Numbered from the stretch's first letter, positions 39,109 to 49,143 are shown. The stretch: DNA of 64,000 bases from Lachnospiraceae bacterium (GCA_024681595.1 JAILAN010000027.1:1-64000); one strand, 5' to 3'. The notes: generated by a model from the sequence alone, not told the origin. Made by a program: numbers and translations.

Positions 39109-39408
39109 CTATTTCCTTTTTGCTGCATCTATTTTGGCCTTTACCTTATCCATTGCATCAACGAATATCAGGATCTCTGCAACAACTTCATATAATTCGG
39201 GAGGAATCATATCCCCGATCTCCAGTTTGGACAGAGTATCAGCCAGTTTATCATCTCTGTGAACCGCGACATTTGACTCTTTAGCCTTTTCGATAATACG
39301 TTCAGCCAGAGCTCCTTTACCTGAAGCAATGACTTTGGGGGCATCTTCGTCCGGATCATATGACAGCGCAACAGCTGTTTTTATTTTTTTCTTTTCATCT
39401 TTCATCAT
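39109..39408 (-). CDS. stand-alone FlhB C-terminal-domain homolog (YlqH-like export switch protein)
   Basis: 99 aa; AVALSYDPDEDAPKVIASGKGALAERIIEKAKESNVAVHRDDKLADTLSKLEIGDMIPPELYEVVAEILIFV matches the post-cleavage FlhB C-domain. Confidence 0.88.
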   Translation of the reverse strand: MMKDEKKKIKTAVALSYDPDEDAPKVIASGKGALAERIIEKAKESNVAVHRDDKLADTLSKLEIGDMIPPELYEVVAEILIFVDAMDKVKAKIDAAKRK

Positions 39409-41117
39409 CAGGCTCTGGCATCAAATGAACTGTTTGAGAGAATCGGTACACCATTATCTTCATCCAGCATCTTTTCAAATACCGTTTTGGGGTCATCGTT
39501 ATTTATAAATTCAGCATTCATGTTATATCCTCTTTTGGACAACCGACTGTTCAGGATCTCAATATTCTCAGCAATCAGGTCCAACGCTGAATCATCCTTC
39601 AACATGAATCTGGTCTTTACGTTGTTTGATTCATTTAGTACAACATGTACATCAACAGGTCCCAGATTATCCATATCAAGATGAAGAAGAGCCGATACTG
39701 TACCGTCATTATCGGCCAGTGATCTTTTGTTGGTATATACGTATAGTTCCCCTGTCTTATTCTGATCATCGAATTTGAGTGGTATCTGAACGTAGTTGAA
39801 TGTCTGATTCAGTTCGTTCATGAAATTTATATTTCCGGACAGATTGCCTGCAGCCTGTGCCAGAGGAGTATTCGGTCTGTTCTCGGACTGAAGTGAATCC
39901 GTAAGGGTCTTGATCTGGGAATTCAGTCTATCATACAGTTCTCTGACGCTTCCTTCTTTGGCTACATCCTCGGGTTTTAACATCCATTGCTTTGACACTT
40001 CGTTTTTTAGAGCCTTAATGAATCCTTCACTTTTTATCAGATCAGAAACGGACTTAATGTCCTTGTCTTTAAGTTCAGCAGGATCTTTCTCCATCAGTTC
40101 TTTAAGCCTGTTATCAAGTACACGTATGGGATCAGAAACAGAATCCTTAATGCTATTAAGATCCGTCAGATTCCGGCCCATATCAGCTTTTTCCGGGGAT
40201 GATTTTTCATCTGAAGATATGGTTTGAGATCCCTCCTTATCTGCAGTAATAGTATCACCCTTCGCCAAAATGGTCTTTTCGGTCATCTCCTGCTCACCGG
40301 TTTTAAGATCATTTATGCCATTTTCAGCCGAAGGATCATTGGATCCGGCAATGATACTGTTTTCATGATCTGTCCCCGATATGACATCTTCAGTTAAACT
40401 GTCCTTTTCAGGGATCAATATGTCCAGTGTCTGTTTGATAAATTCCAGCGCTTTGGCTGCATCTTCACCCTCAAGCAGCATAAGAGAGCTTTCGGTAAAT
40501 GTTTCAGCTATATCGGTAAGAGAATTACTGATTGTATGCTCATAATTTTTATAATTTTCAAACTGCGACAGCATTTCTTCGTTTACCGGTATATTTAGTC
40601 TTTGAAGAACAGCTATGTCTTTGGGGTCAAAGGACGGATATTCATTGACTGTCTTTACCATATCCAGTAGTGAATCTTTGTCAACGCTAAGGCCTTCTTC
40701 CATCATTGACCTGACAACATACTGCGTCTGCGGATTGTCTGGAATTCCGGCAGCATTTAATGCATTTGAAATTGTTGAACTGGGATTCATATTGGCGAAC
40801 AAAGGAGAAAGAGTGATATTTCCTTCTGAATTTCCTTTGACCATAAAACTGAGATTCTGTCCGATAAGAGGCTGACTCATTCCCTCCAGTCTGGCCTGAA
40901 TCATATTTCCTTCAGACAGTTGAAGTATGAGATTCCCTTCATTGAACCCTGCGACAGTACCCGACAGGCTGCTTCCCGGAGGAAGTGAACTCAATATATC
41001 CATGCCGCGTTGAATAGACGATGTCAGTTCATTTAGATTCTGAACCGTTTCGCCTGAGTTTTGAGTTAAATTATTGATCGCATTGTTGACCTGATTGAAG
41101 ATCGATCCTATATTCAT
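39408..41117 (-). CDS. FliK-like/YlqG-like protein with hook-length-control-type C-terminus
   Basis: 569 aa; C-terminal GELYVYTNKRSL...LLHLDMDNLGPVDVHVVLNESNNVKTRFML; adjacent to FlhB-C homolog. Confidence 0.7.
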   Translation of the reverse strand: MNIGSIFNQVNNAINNLTQNSGETVQNLNELTSSIQRGMDILSSLPPGSSLSGTVAGFNEGNLILQLSEGNMIQARLEGMSQPLIGQNLSFMVKGNSEGNITLSPLFANMNPSSTISNALNAAGIPDNPQTQYVVRSMMEEGLSVDKDSLLDMVKTVNEYPSFDPKDIAVLQRLNIPVNEEMLSQFENYKNYEHTISNSLTDIAETFTESSLMLLEGEDAAKALEFIKQTLDILIPEKDSLTEDVISGTDHENSIIAGSNDPSAENGINDLKTGEQEMTEKTILAKGDTITADKEGSQTISSDEKSSPEKADMGRNLTDLNSIKDSVSDPIRVLDNRLKELMEKDPAELKDKDIKSVSDLIKSEGFIKALKNEVSKQWMLKPEDVAKEGSVRELYDRLNSQIKTLTDSLQSENRPNTPLAQAAGNLSGNINFMNELNQTFNYVQIPLKFDDQNKTGELYVYTNKRSLADNDGTVSALLHLDMDNLGPVDVHVVLNESNNVKTRFMLKDDSALDLIAENIEILNSRLSKRGYNMNAEFINNDDPKTVFEKMLDEDNGVPILSNSSFDARA

Positions 41118-41875
41118 ACAAAATTCCCGATAAAACTTCTCCTGTGTATAGGCGTAGGACCATATTTTTTTAATGCTGCAATATGCATCGCGCTTCCATA
41201 TCCTTTGTTAGATGAAAAACCGTATTCAGGATATATCTCATCATATTCGACCATGAGACGGTCTCTGGTCACCTTGGCAACTATACTGGCGGCAGCTATG
41301 GATATGCTCTTGGCATCTCCTTTAATAATTGGTATCTGACGTATGTCTATCCCCGGAATGGTAACTGCATCATTAAGTAAAATATCCGGTTTTACGGGCA
41401 GTTTTGATACCGCTTCACGCATTGCCTCATATGTAGCGTTTAGGATATTAACGGTATCTATCCTTTCAGGACTGTTATAGCCCAAGCCAACCCCGACGGC
41501 TTTTTCCATGATCTTATCATAAAGCTCTTCTCTTTTTTTTTCGGTCAATTGCTTGGAATCATTTAGATACAATATGTCACAATCTTTGGGGAGAATAACG
41601 GCTCCGGCTACAACAGGCCCGGCCAGGGGTCCACGCCCTACTTCATCAATTCCACAAATGAATTCAAATTCGGAATACTTTTTTTCATATTCCTTCATGA
41701 TCTCAATCCTGGCAACTTCCTTTTCAAGGTCTGAGATCCTGCGTCCGGCCTTTTTTACAAGTTCCATGACCTGACTACGTTCATCAGATGAATATTCCGA
41801 TATTAAATCAGGCAGCTCATCATATGATGCTGCCTTGAATTCCGATCTTATGGCTGAAACACTTTTCTCATTCAT
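41114..41875 (-). CDS. rnhB: ribonuclease HII
   Basis: 253 aa; ICGIDEVGRGPLAGPVVAGAVIL, SIAAASIVAKVTRDRLM. Confidence 0.96.
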   Translation of the reverse strand: MNEKSVSAIRSEFKAASYDELPDLISEYSSDERSQVMELVKKAGRRISDLEKEVARIEIMKEYEKKYSEFEFICGIDEVGRGPLAGPVVAGAVILPKDCDILYLNDSKQLTEKKREELYDKIMEKAVGVGLGYNSPERIDTVNILNATYEAMREAVSKLPVKPDILLNDAVTIPGIDIRQIPIIKGDAKSISIAAASIVAKVTRDRLMVEYDEIYPEYGFSSNKGYGSAMHIAALKKYGPTPIHRRSFIGNFV

Positions 41876-41876
41876 A

Positions 41877-42416
41877 CTACTGATGTTTGATCACTCCCAT
41901 CTTAGCAAACGGAAAGACTCTCATAAACGCCTTTCCTATGATAACACTCCGCTTGAGATTACCGACATTCGGATCTCTGGAATCCATGGAATTATTACGA
42001 TTATCTCCCATCACGAAATATTCGTTGTTCCCTAATTTTATAGGTTCATATGCAAGTCCAGGGTCCTTTATCGGTTCATTACCATAACCTTCTTCAAGTA
42101 TCTCACCATCTATGTAGATATTCCCTTCTTCGTCGATATAAACGGTTTCACCGGGAAGACCTATGACACGTTTGATGAAAAATGTGTTTGCCTCATATTT
42201 ATAGGGAAAAACAACAATATCAAACCGCTCAGGATCATGAAGACGGTAAGACAGTTTATCAACGAGAAGATTATCCTTGTCAGTAAGCGTCGGGGACATG
42301 GACGAACCTATTACCGCAACCCTCTGGCCGACATATGTTACGACCAGAAAAACTCCAACAAGAACAAGAAGCAGATATATACTTGTCAACAGCAGATCCT
42401 TAACTCTTTTATTCAT
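41877..42416 (-). CDS. lepB: signal peptidase I
   Basis: 179 aa; GSSMSPTL catalytic Ser, FFIKRVIGLPGE catalytic Lys, GDNRNNSMDSRDPNVG. Confidence 0.94.
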   Translation of the reverse strand: MNKRVKDLLLTSIYLLLVLVGVFLVVTYVGQRVAVIGSSMSPTLTDKDNLLVDKLSYRLHDPERFDIVVFPYKYEANTFFIKRVIGLPGETVYIDEEGNIYIDGEILEEGYGNEPIKDPGLAYEPIKLGNNEYFVMGDNRNNSMDSRDPNVGNLKRSVIIGKAFMRVFPFAKMGVIKHQ

Positions 42417-42424
42417 TATTACAC

Positions 42425-43270
42425 CTATGGTCTTTCAAGGCTGAACCTCCCGATACGCCCGCTTCGTATCTCATCCATAAAGATCAAAGCCATTCGTCCC
42501 GTATCAGGTTCATTTCCTTTTTTTTTGATATTTCTGATGATCGACATATCAGATAATATATCAGCAGAACTTTTTGACAGATCAAGGTCCTGTCCAAAAC
42601 GTCCGATAAGCAGGCCGGGATAATCCCTTTTGAATATATCTATAGTATCAAGACACAGTTGTTCCATGTCAATGATATCATCATTGATCGTACCAAGTAT
42701 CGCAAGTTTAAAACCAACAGATTCATCCTCGAATTTAGGCCACAAAATTCCGGGAGTATCAAGAAGATCAGCGCTTTTGCCAAGAGATATCCATTGTTTT
42801 CCGCGCGTTACTCCGGGTTTGTTCCCTGTCTTGGCTCCGGAACGCCCCGATACCGTATTTATGAATGTGGATTTTCCGACGTTGGGGATTCCGGCCACCA
42901 TAACCCTGACAGGCCGTTGCATGATCCCTCTCTTTTTGTCCCGTTGAATCTTATCAGAACAGATTTCGGTTATAACACGATCAAAATTCTTAAGTGTTTT
43001 TTTATCCCTTGAAACAGCTTCGAGAACCTTAAATCCAAGTGAAGAATAATAAGATTTCCACTGATCGTTTGCCTGAGGATCAGACAGATCGGCTTTATTA
43101 AGAACAATGAGTCTTAGTTTGCCTTTAGCCAGAGTATCTATATTGGGATTTTTGGAGCTCATAGGAGCTCTTGCATCCAAAAGTTCTATAACAAGGTCAA
43201 TCAACTTTATGTCATTTTCCATACTGCGTATGGCTTTTGTCATATGACCCGGAAAATACTGATATGCCAT
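42425..43270 (-). CDS. rbgA: ribosome biogenesis GTPase RbgA/YlqF
   Basis: 281 aa; circularly permuted GTPase: NKAD before GIPNVGKSTFIN; FPGHMTKA N-terminus. Confidence 0.94.
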   Translation of the reverse strand: MAYQYFPGHMTKAIRSMENDIKLIDLVIELLDARAPMSSKNPNIDTLAKGKLRLIVLNKADLSDPQANDQWKSYYSSLGFKVLEAVSRDKKTLKNFDRVITEICSDKIQRDKKRGIMQRPVRVMVAGIPNVGKSTFINTVSGRSGAKTGNKPGVTRGKQWISLGKSADLLDTPGILWPKFEDESVGFKLAILGTINDDIIDMEQLCLDTIDIFKRDYPGLLIGRFGQDLDLSKSSADILSDMSIIRNIKKKGNEPDTGRMALIFMDEIRSGRIGRFSLERP

Positions 43271-43277
43271 GATCTTC

Positions 43278-43865
43278 CTATTTTACGAATCCAAACATTG
43301 ATTCGCCTCTTGAATGTCTGAACCAGACTTTGCCAATTATAGTATCTTTTTTAACAGCTCCGATATTACCGTTCCGGGAATCCTCCGAATTATTTCGGTT
43401 GTCACCGAGAACAAAATACTCATCGTTTCCAAGCAGGAACTGAGAGGAAGCATCACCGGGGTCTGCTATGATATCAAAGTTTTCTTCTTCGTTATATCTG
43501 ACTCCGTCAATATAAATATATCCGTCCATTATCTGGATTACTTCTCCGGGGAGACCCACAACTCGTTTAACATAAATATGGGAATTTTCGTTTCCTTTGG
43601 GATAAAAACAAACAACATCCCCTCTCTTGGGAGAAAGAAGCCTGTATGCAAATCTGTTGATCAAGACAGTCTGGTTATTAACAAGACCGGGAGTCATCGA
43701 AGAACCGATAACTGTTGTTTTCATCCCATATGCAGCAACTAAAACGACGGCAATAAGAACGGCCACAAAACAATAAAATACAGTTACCAGGATCTCTCTT
43801 ATAATCTCACCCGATACTATCTTTTTCTTTTCGGCAAAACTAAGCCCCTTATACCTGTTTTTCAT
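43278..43865 (-). CDS. lepB: signal peptidase I (second copy)
   Basis: 195 aa; GSSMTPGL, IYVKRVVGLPGE, GDNRNNSEDSRNGNIG. Confidence 0.94.
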   Translation of the reverse strand: MKNRYKGLSFAEKKKIVSGEIIREILVTVFYCFVAVLIAVVLVAAYGMKTTVIGSSMTPGLVNNQTVLINRFAYRLLSPKRGDVVCFYPKGNENSHIYVKRVVGLPGEVIQIMDGYIYIDGVRYNEEENFDIIADPGDASSQFLLGNDEYFVLGDNRNNSEDSRNGNIGAVKKDTIIGKVWFRHSRGESMFGFVK

Positions 43866-43911
43866 TGCTTACTCCATATTTTCAAATCAATATATTTTAG
43901 CATACAGCAAC

Positions 43912-43943
43912 AAAAAAATCGAGTGGGAAACCCACTCGATTTA
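43912..43943 (-). terminator. Rho-independent terminator downstream of rplS
   Basis: Minus strand AAATCGAGTGGGTTTCCCACTCGATTTTTTT. Confidence 0.85.
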
Positions 43944-43967
43944 ACAGATCATTCAAATCATACGAGA

Positions 43968-44312
43968 TTATCTTACAACCTCTTTTACCTTTGCAGCCTT
44001 GCCGACACGATCTCTGAGATAGAAAAGCTTAGCACGACGGACTTTACCTTTTCTAACCACTTCGACCTTCTCAACAAGGGGAGAATACAAGGGCCATGTC
44101 TTTTCAACGCCGACACCGTTTGATGTCTTTCTGACTGTAAATGTCTGTCTGGCACCGGTTCCCTGGATCTTTATAACAGTTCCTTCATAGATCTGTATTC
44201 TCTCGCGGTTACCTTCCTTGATCTTGCCATGTACCTTAACGGTATCACCAACATTGAATTCATTGATTTCTTTTAATGCTTCGTTTTCGATCTCTCTGAT
44301 AATATCACTCAT
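43968..44312 (-). CDS. rplS: 50S ribosomal protein L19
   Basis: 114 aa; [33 protein letters not shown]. Confidence 0.97.
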   Translation of the reverse strand: MSDIIREIENEALKEINEFNVGDTVKVHGKIKEGNRERIQIYEGTVIKIQGTGARQTFTVRKTSNGVGVEKTWPLYSPLVEKVEVVRKGKVRRAKLFYLRDRVGKAAKVKEVVR

Positions 44313-44403
44313 CTTTTTTCTCCTTTATCCTTTAAACTTAAGATGTTCATACGTATATAAATACCAGAGGACCATCACGTTTTTAGACAACATTAATAAA
44401 TTA

Positions 44404-45186
44404 TCATATGTCTTTATCATTTGCAAGTTTTTTTAATCTTTTTCGTTCTTTTTCTGCTTCCTTTCGGGCTTTTTTCTCTAATCTGATAAAATATTCCTCA
44501 TGAGATGAAGCCCATTTATCGTAAAGATCAGGCCTTATTGTTCTTGTTCTTTCTATTGATTGCTCTAAACGCCATTCATCAACCTTTGCATGATCACCCG
44601 ATAACAGGATAGAAGGAACCTTATCACCCATCCATTCCTCGGGCCTGGTATACTGAGGATATTCGATAAGATCCTCACTGAAGCTCTCCGATATGCCGGA
44701 TTGTGAATTGCCCAAAACGCCCGGTATCAGCCTTGAAATGCAATCCATTATACACAGAGCAGGAAGTTCTCCTCCGGTCAGAACAAAATCTCCGATAGAA
44801 ATCCTGTCGGTAACGATCTTATTAAGAACTCTTTCATCTATACCTTCATAGTGTCCGCATAAAATGACCAGTTCCTCCTCTTGCGAAAGTTCTCGCGCAT
44901 AGCTCTGGTCAAATGTTTTTCCTGCAGGTGTAACATATATTACCCGGGTATTTAAAGGAGTCCTCAGGCTCGAATATGCATCGTATACAGGTCCCGGCAT
45001 CATCAGCATTCCGGCACCTCCACCATACGGATAATCATCTACGCTGTTATGAGCGTCCTTTGAAAAGTCACGGATATTAACAGTATTAAGTTCGATCAAA
45101 CCTTCCCTGCAGGCCCGTCCGGTGATGCTGGTATTAAAAAAATCGGATATCTGCTCGGGAAATAAAGTCAAAACATCGAATTTCAT
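44404..45186 (-). CDS. trmD: tRNA (guanine-N1)-methyltransferase
   Basis: MKFDVLTLFPEQI; VDDYPYGGGAGMLM; LVILCGHYEGIDERV. ORF track extends to 45213. Confidence 0.95.
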   Translation of the reverse strand: MKFDVLTLFPEQISDFFNTSITGRACREGLIELNTVNIRDFSKDAHNSVDDYPYGGGAGMLMMPGPVYDAYSSLRTPLNTRVIYVTPAGKTFDQSYARELSQEEELVILCGHYEGIDERVLNKIVTDRISIGDFVLTGGELPALCIMDCISRLIPGVLGNSQSGISESFSEDLIEYPQYTRPEEWMGDKVPSILLSGDHAKVDEWRLEQSIERTRTIRPDLYDKWASSHEEYFIRLEKKARKEAEKERKRLKKLANDKDI

Positions 45187-45196
45187 GATCATTATC

Positions 45197-45718
45197 CTAA
45201 AGCAATCCGTCAAGCATCGTAAAATCTACTGTCCCGTTTTGAAGATCGATCCTGTTTATGCATTCTTTTATAGCCGGAAGCAGGACTTTTCTTTGATCAA
45301 CAAGCGTAACTTCATAAACATCATTGGCGTTGCCGCTCAATACATCGGTGATCTCGCCCTTATAGATACCGTCTGAGGATACTGCCCTAAGTCCGATAAG
45401 GTCTGAAATGAAAAATTCGTTTTCATCAAGATCCACGGCATCTTTTCGCGTAACCATTATCGATGCGTTTTTTAATCCTTCAACGTCATTGATACTGCTA
45501 TACTCTTTAAACTTTAATATGACCATCTGTTTGAAGAACTTAACCTGCGATACCTCCAGTTCAAAAGATTCCCTGTCTGTGCGGATGATCACTTTTGACA
45601 GTTTCTTAAACCTGTTAACATCGTCAGTTGTCGGGTATACCTTGACTTCACCCTTTATTCCGTGAGTGGTCGTTATTATACCGATCTGAAACAGATCGTC
45701 ATCACTTATTATTTTCAT
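45197..45718 (-). CDS. rimM: 16S rRNA processing protein RimM
   Basis: QIGIITTTHGIKGEVKVYPTTDD; PRC-barrel C-terminus LPAIKECINRID. ORF track extends to 45733. Confidence 0.93.
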   Translation of the reverse strand: MKIISDDDLFQIGIITTTHGIKGEVKVYPTTDDVNRFKKLSKVIIRTDRESFELEVSQVKFFKQMVILKFKEYSSINDVEGLKNASIMVTRKDAVDLDENEFFISDLIGLRAVSSDGIYKGEITDVLSGNANDVYEVTLVDQRKVLLPAIKECINRIDLQNGTVDFTMLDGLL

Positions 45719-45733
45719 AATCTTAAAATACAA

Positions 45734-45757
45734 GCCTCCGGAAAACCCGGAGGCCGG
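45734..45757 (-). terminator. GC-rich hairpin between khpA and rimM (possible attenuator)
   Basis: GCCTCCGG-GTTTT-CCGGAGGC-type stem in the khpA-rimM gap; weak T tract. Confidence 0.45.
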
Positions 45758-45761
45758 ATGA

Positions 45762-45989
45762 TCAGATGATCTCTACATCAACTCTCTTATTGTCCTTCGA
45801 TGAAGCTGCTTTTACAACGGAACGTATCGCTTTGGCGATCCTGCCCTGTTTGCCGATAACTTTTCCCATATCGGATTCAGCAACATGAAGTTCGATAACA
45901 ACATGTTTTCCGTCTTCTTTTTCTGAAACAGTAACTTCATCCGGATGTTCAACGAGAGCCTTAGCTATAACTTCAACTAATTCTTTCAT
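45762..45989 (-). CDS. khpA: KH-domain RNA-binding protein KhpA
   Basis: 75 aa; VAESDMGKVIGKQGRIAKAIRSVVKAA. Confidence 0.93.
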   Translation of the reverse strand: MKELVEVIAKALVEHPDEVTVSEKEDGKHVVIELHVAESDMGKVIGKQGRIAKAIRSVVKAASSKDNKRVDVEII

Positions 45990-46014
45990 TTTTCTTATCC
46001 TCCAGATAAAAAGA

Positions 46015-46260
46015 TTACTTTTCTATTCCAGCAAGCTTAAACAGTTTAGCAACAACATCTGTAGGCTGTGCACCGTTTGAGAGCCACTTTTTAGCCAGTT
46101 CCTCATCAACTTTAAATGTGCTGGGATCTGTATTGGGATCGTATGTTCCGATCTCCTCAATAAATCTTCCGTCTCTGGGAGAACGGGAATCAGCAACTAC
46201 TATCCTGTAGAAAGGAGCTTTCTTCTGACCCATTCTTCTTAATCTGATCTTTACTGCCAT
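46015..46260 (-). CDS. rpsP: 30S ribosomal protein S16
   Basis: 81 aa; [42 protein letters not shown]. Confidence 0.97.
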   Translation of the reverse strand: MAVKIRLRRMGQKKAPFYRIVVADSRSPRDGRFIEEIGTYDPNTDPSTFKVDEELAKKWLSNGAQPTDVVAKLFKLAGIEK

Positions 46261-46326
46261 TTTTGTTTTCCTCCAATTATATAAAATATATTTAAATCCA
46301 CTTAACGTGCGAATTTACGAAATCAT

Positions 46327-47694
46327 TCAGAAAGGAAATCTCATTCCGCCGAGTCCGCCGAACATTCCTTTACCCTTTTTTCCACCGAGCATTCCGGGCA
46401 TCTGTTTCATCATCTTCTGAGTCTGTTCAAACTGTTTGACAAACCTGTTTACGACGGCTATATCAACACCGGCGCCTTTGGCGATCCTGCCTTTTCTTGG
46501 AAGAGACATGATCTTGGGATTGGCTCTTTCTTCCTTTGTCATACTGAGGATGATCGCTTCATTTCTCTTAAGATCATCTTCGTCAATGGCACCTTCAATA
46601 TCCTTGGTTTTAAGTCCCATCCCGGGAAGCATTCCAAGGATCGAAGACAGACCGCCCAGATTTTTCATCTGTTTCATGCTCTCAAGGTAATCATTATAGT
46701 CAAACTTTCCCTTTTTAAGGCGCGAAGCCATATCCTTTGAGGTTTCTTCATCAATATCAATAGATTCCTCAGCTTTTTCTATAAGGCTGAGTACATCCCC
46801 CATTCCCAGGATACGGTTAGCCATTCTGTCGGGATAAAAAGGTTCAAGATCTGTAAGCTTTTCTCCCATTCCGACGTAGAATATCGGTTTTTGAGTCACG
46901 GCTTTGACTGACAGAGCTGCACCGCCTCTGGCATCACCGTCCATCTTTGAAAGAATGACACCGTCAATGCCTATGCGTTCGTTGAAATCCCCTGCCACAG
47001 TAACAGCGTCCTGACCTGTCATTGCATCAACAACCAGTATGGTCTGATGAACCTCAACATTCTTCTTAATGTTGACGAGTTCCTCCATCATCTCATCATC
47101 GATATGAAGACGTCCTGCAGTATCAAGTATCACTACATTATTATCATTTTTTCTGGCATGCTCTATAGCCGCTTTGGCAATATCAACAGGCGAATTGGAA
47201 TCTCCCATCTCAAAAACGGGAACACCGACCTTCTGTCCATTGATCTGCAACTGTTTGATAGCTCCGGGTCTGTATATATCACACGCAACAAGCAGCGGTC
47301 TTTTGCCCTTCGTAAGCAGCCTTCCGGCAAGTTTGGCCGTAGCTGTTGTTTTACCGGCGCCCTGAAGACCGCACATCATTATGACGGTAGCAGCCTTGCC
47401 AGGCTGGAATTCGATCTCGGCATTTTCCGGTCCCATCAATGATACCAGTTCATCATTAACTATCTTAACGACCATCTGGCCCGGATTAAGACCGTTTAAA
47501 ACATCACTTCCGACAGCGCGTTCTTCGACACCTGATACAAACTGCTTGACCACCTTGAAGTTAACATCCGCTTCAAGTAAAGCCATCTTGACTTCTTTAA
47601 GGGCAGTCTTGACATCCTCCTGTGTCAGAAGTCCTTTTGATCTGAGTTTCTTAAAAGCATTCTGCAGTTTATCGGTAAGTGACTCAAAGGCCAT
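46327..47694 (-). CDS. ffh: signal recognition particle protein Ffh
   Basis: 455 aa; GLQGAGKTTATAKLA, DTAGRLHIDDEMM, Met-rich M domain. Confidence 0.97.
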   Translation of the reverse strand: MAFESLTDKLQNAFKKLRSKGLLTQEDVKTALKEVKMALLEADVNFKVVKQFVSGVEERAVGSDVLNGLNPGQMVVKIVNDELVSLMGPENAEIEFQPGKAATVIMMCGLQGAGKTTATAKLAGRLLTKGKRPLLVACDIYRPGAIKQLQINGQKVGVPVFEMGDSNSPVDIAKAAIEHARKNDNNVVILDTAGRLHIDDEMMEELVNIKKNVEVHQTILVVDAMTGQDAVTVAGDFNERIGIDGVILSKMDGDARGGAALSVKAVTQKPIFYVGMGEKLTDLEPFYPDRMANRILGMGDVLSLIEKAEESIDIDEETSKDMASRLKKGKFDYNDYLESMKQMKNLGGLSSILGMLPGMGLKTKDIEGAIDEDDLKRNEAIILSMTKEERANPKIMSLPRKGRIAKGAGVDIAVVNRFVKQFEQTQKMMKQMPGMLGGKKGKGMFGGLGGMRFPF

Positions 47695-47703
47695 AAATAT
47701 ATC

Positions 47704-48003
47704 CTATAACTGTCCTAAGATCAGTTCTTTTTCTTCTTTTGTCAGTTTATCATTGCATTCGACCTGTTGTTTTATCCTGTCAAACCTGGACACAAGGCCG
47801 AGTTTTTCTTCGTAATTGCCAAGAATATTATTGATTCGCTTTATCAAATCATGTGCACCCTGACGGGAAATGCCGTGATCCTGTGCTATCTCGGAAACCG
47901 ACAGGTCATTATAAACCAGATCCTCGTAGATCTCTTTTTGATGATCCGTAAGGAGTTCTCCGTAGAAATCATAAAGCTTGCCGAGTTTGATAATATCTTC
48001 CAT
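47704..48003 (-). CDS. ylxM: YlxM family putative HTH DNA-binding protein
   Basis: 99 aa; LYDFYGELLTDHQKEIYEDLVYNDLSVSEIAQDHGISRQGAHDLIKR; adjacent to ffh. Confidence 0.93.
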   Translation of the reverse strand: MEDIIKLGKLYDFYGELLTDHQKEIYEDLVYNDLSVSEIAQDHGISRQGAHDLIKRINNILGNYEEKLGLVSRFDRIKQQVECNDKLTKEEKELILGQL

Positions 48004-48026
48004 AGCCGCAAATCATATTACAACAT

Positions 48027-48062
48027 AAAAAAACACGTGTCAAGCATTTTTACTTGACACGT
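48027..48062 (-). terminator. Rho-independent terminator downstream of GH25 gene
   Basis: Minus strand ACGTGTCAAG-TAAAAATG-CTTGACACGTGTTTTTTT. Confidence 0.85.
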
Positions 48063-48073
48063 CAAGATGATGA

Positions 48074-49141
48074 TCAGTATTTTTTCATGCATATATTAAG
48101 GTCAACATCCCCTTCGATCCCCGGCACTTTACCTTTACTGCTGTATTGCCAGATCGAATACTCATACGGATAATAATCCGGGAAATGATAATATGCAAAC
48201 CACTTGTCATACCCTTCGATCCTGTCCGTCTCGAGTAGATAAAGCATACTCATCAGATTCCCGTACAGCATTGGTTTATAACCGGCGCCTTCTATCCTGT
48301 CAAAAAATGCTATGGCGCAGTCGGTTCTGGTTTTTGCATCGAGATCTTCGGCTCTGCCTTCCAACGCTTCAATGTCCCAAACAACAGGATATTTAAGGTT
48401 ATATGGTTCTATCGCATCCAGAACAAAGTCAGCCTCTTCAACGGCCTCCTCCACGGTTATCGCCTGGGTAAAGAAATAAACACCGACATCTATTCCATTA
48501 TCAATAGCGCCCTTGATATTCTCCTCAAACAGTTCGTCCAATACCAGTCCTCCGTTTGATGATCCTCTGTATCCTACTCTGATAAAGGCAAATTCTATGC
48601 CTTCATCCTTGACCTTTTTCCAGTCGATCGTTCCGTTATGTCTGGATACATCGATACCTTTAGCGGAGATCACGTTTCCGTTTCCGTCGGTATATGTTAT
48701 CTCATCCGTGGTCTCATCTTTGATGAAATTATCGGAAACATAATCATTATGGGCATAATTATCGGATATTGGATAAAAAACATAAGAATTATCAACATAT
48801 ACGATAAGGTCATCCGGAAAGATATCCCTGAAAAGCGCATAAGCGGAGTCTCCGGAAGAAAGACGATCCTTCATTTCTGACAGAAGCATATTTTTTTCTT
48901 CTTCTTTAAACTCCTCTTTGGCAGATGTTACCGCACTGTCAAGATCGGATTGTGTATAAATATGGGTATCGGCATAGTCGCTTAAGGATCTGTTGACTTC
49001 ATTTGAATTCTCCAGGTCTTCACGTATCGAATGGTTTATCAGAAGGCAGACTATCGTAATACCCAGTGATGTCAAAGCTATCAGACTGAATATTATATTT
49101 GCATATAAAGCTGATTTTCTCTTTCTCTTTGGATTAGACAT
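48074..49141 (-). CDS. GH25 family lysozyme (membrane anchored)
   Basis: 355 aa; N-terminal TM; AKGIDVSRHNGTIDWKKVKDEGIEFAFIRVGYRG; VDLNICMKKY. Confidence 0.92.
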   Translation of the reverse strand: MSNPKRKRKSALYANIIFSLIALTSLGITIVCLLINHSIREDLENSNEVNRSLSDYADTHIYTQSDLDSAVTSAKEEFKEEEKNMLLSEMKDRLSSGDSAYALFRDIFPDDLIVYVDNSYVFYPISDNYAHNDYVSDNFIKDETTDEITYTDGNGNVISAKGIDVSRHNGTIDWKKVKDEGIEFAFIRVGYRGSSNGGLVLDELFEENIKGAIDNGIDVGVYFFTQAITVEEAVEEADFVLDAIEPYNLKYPVVWDIEALEGRAEDLDAKTRTDCAIAFFDRIEGAGYKPMLYGNLMSMLYLLETDRIEGYDKWFAYYHFPDYYPYEYSIWQYSSKGKVPGIEGDVDLNICMKKY

Positions 49142-49143
49142 GA

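Noticed and set aside
43870-44403. Possible ribosomal-protein leader or riboswitch near rplS and other intergenic regions
   Set aside because: Intergenic sequences are short and I could not identify a recognizable conserved riboswitch or leader core by eye.
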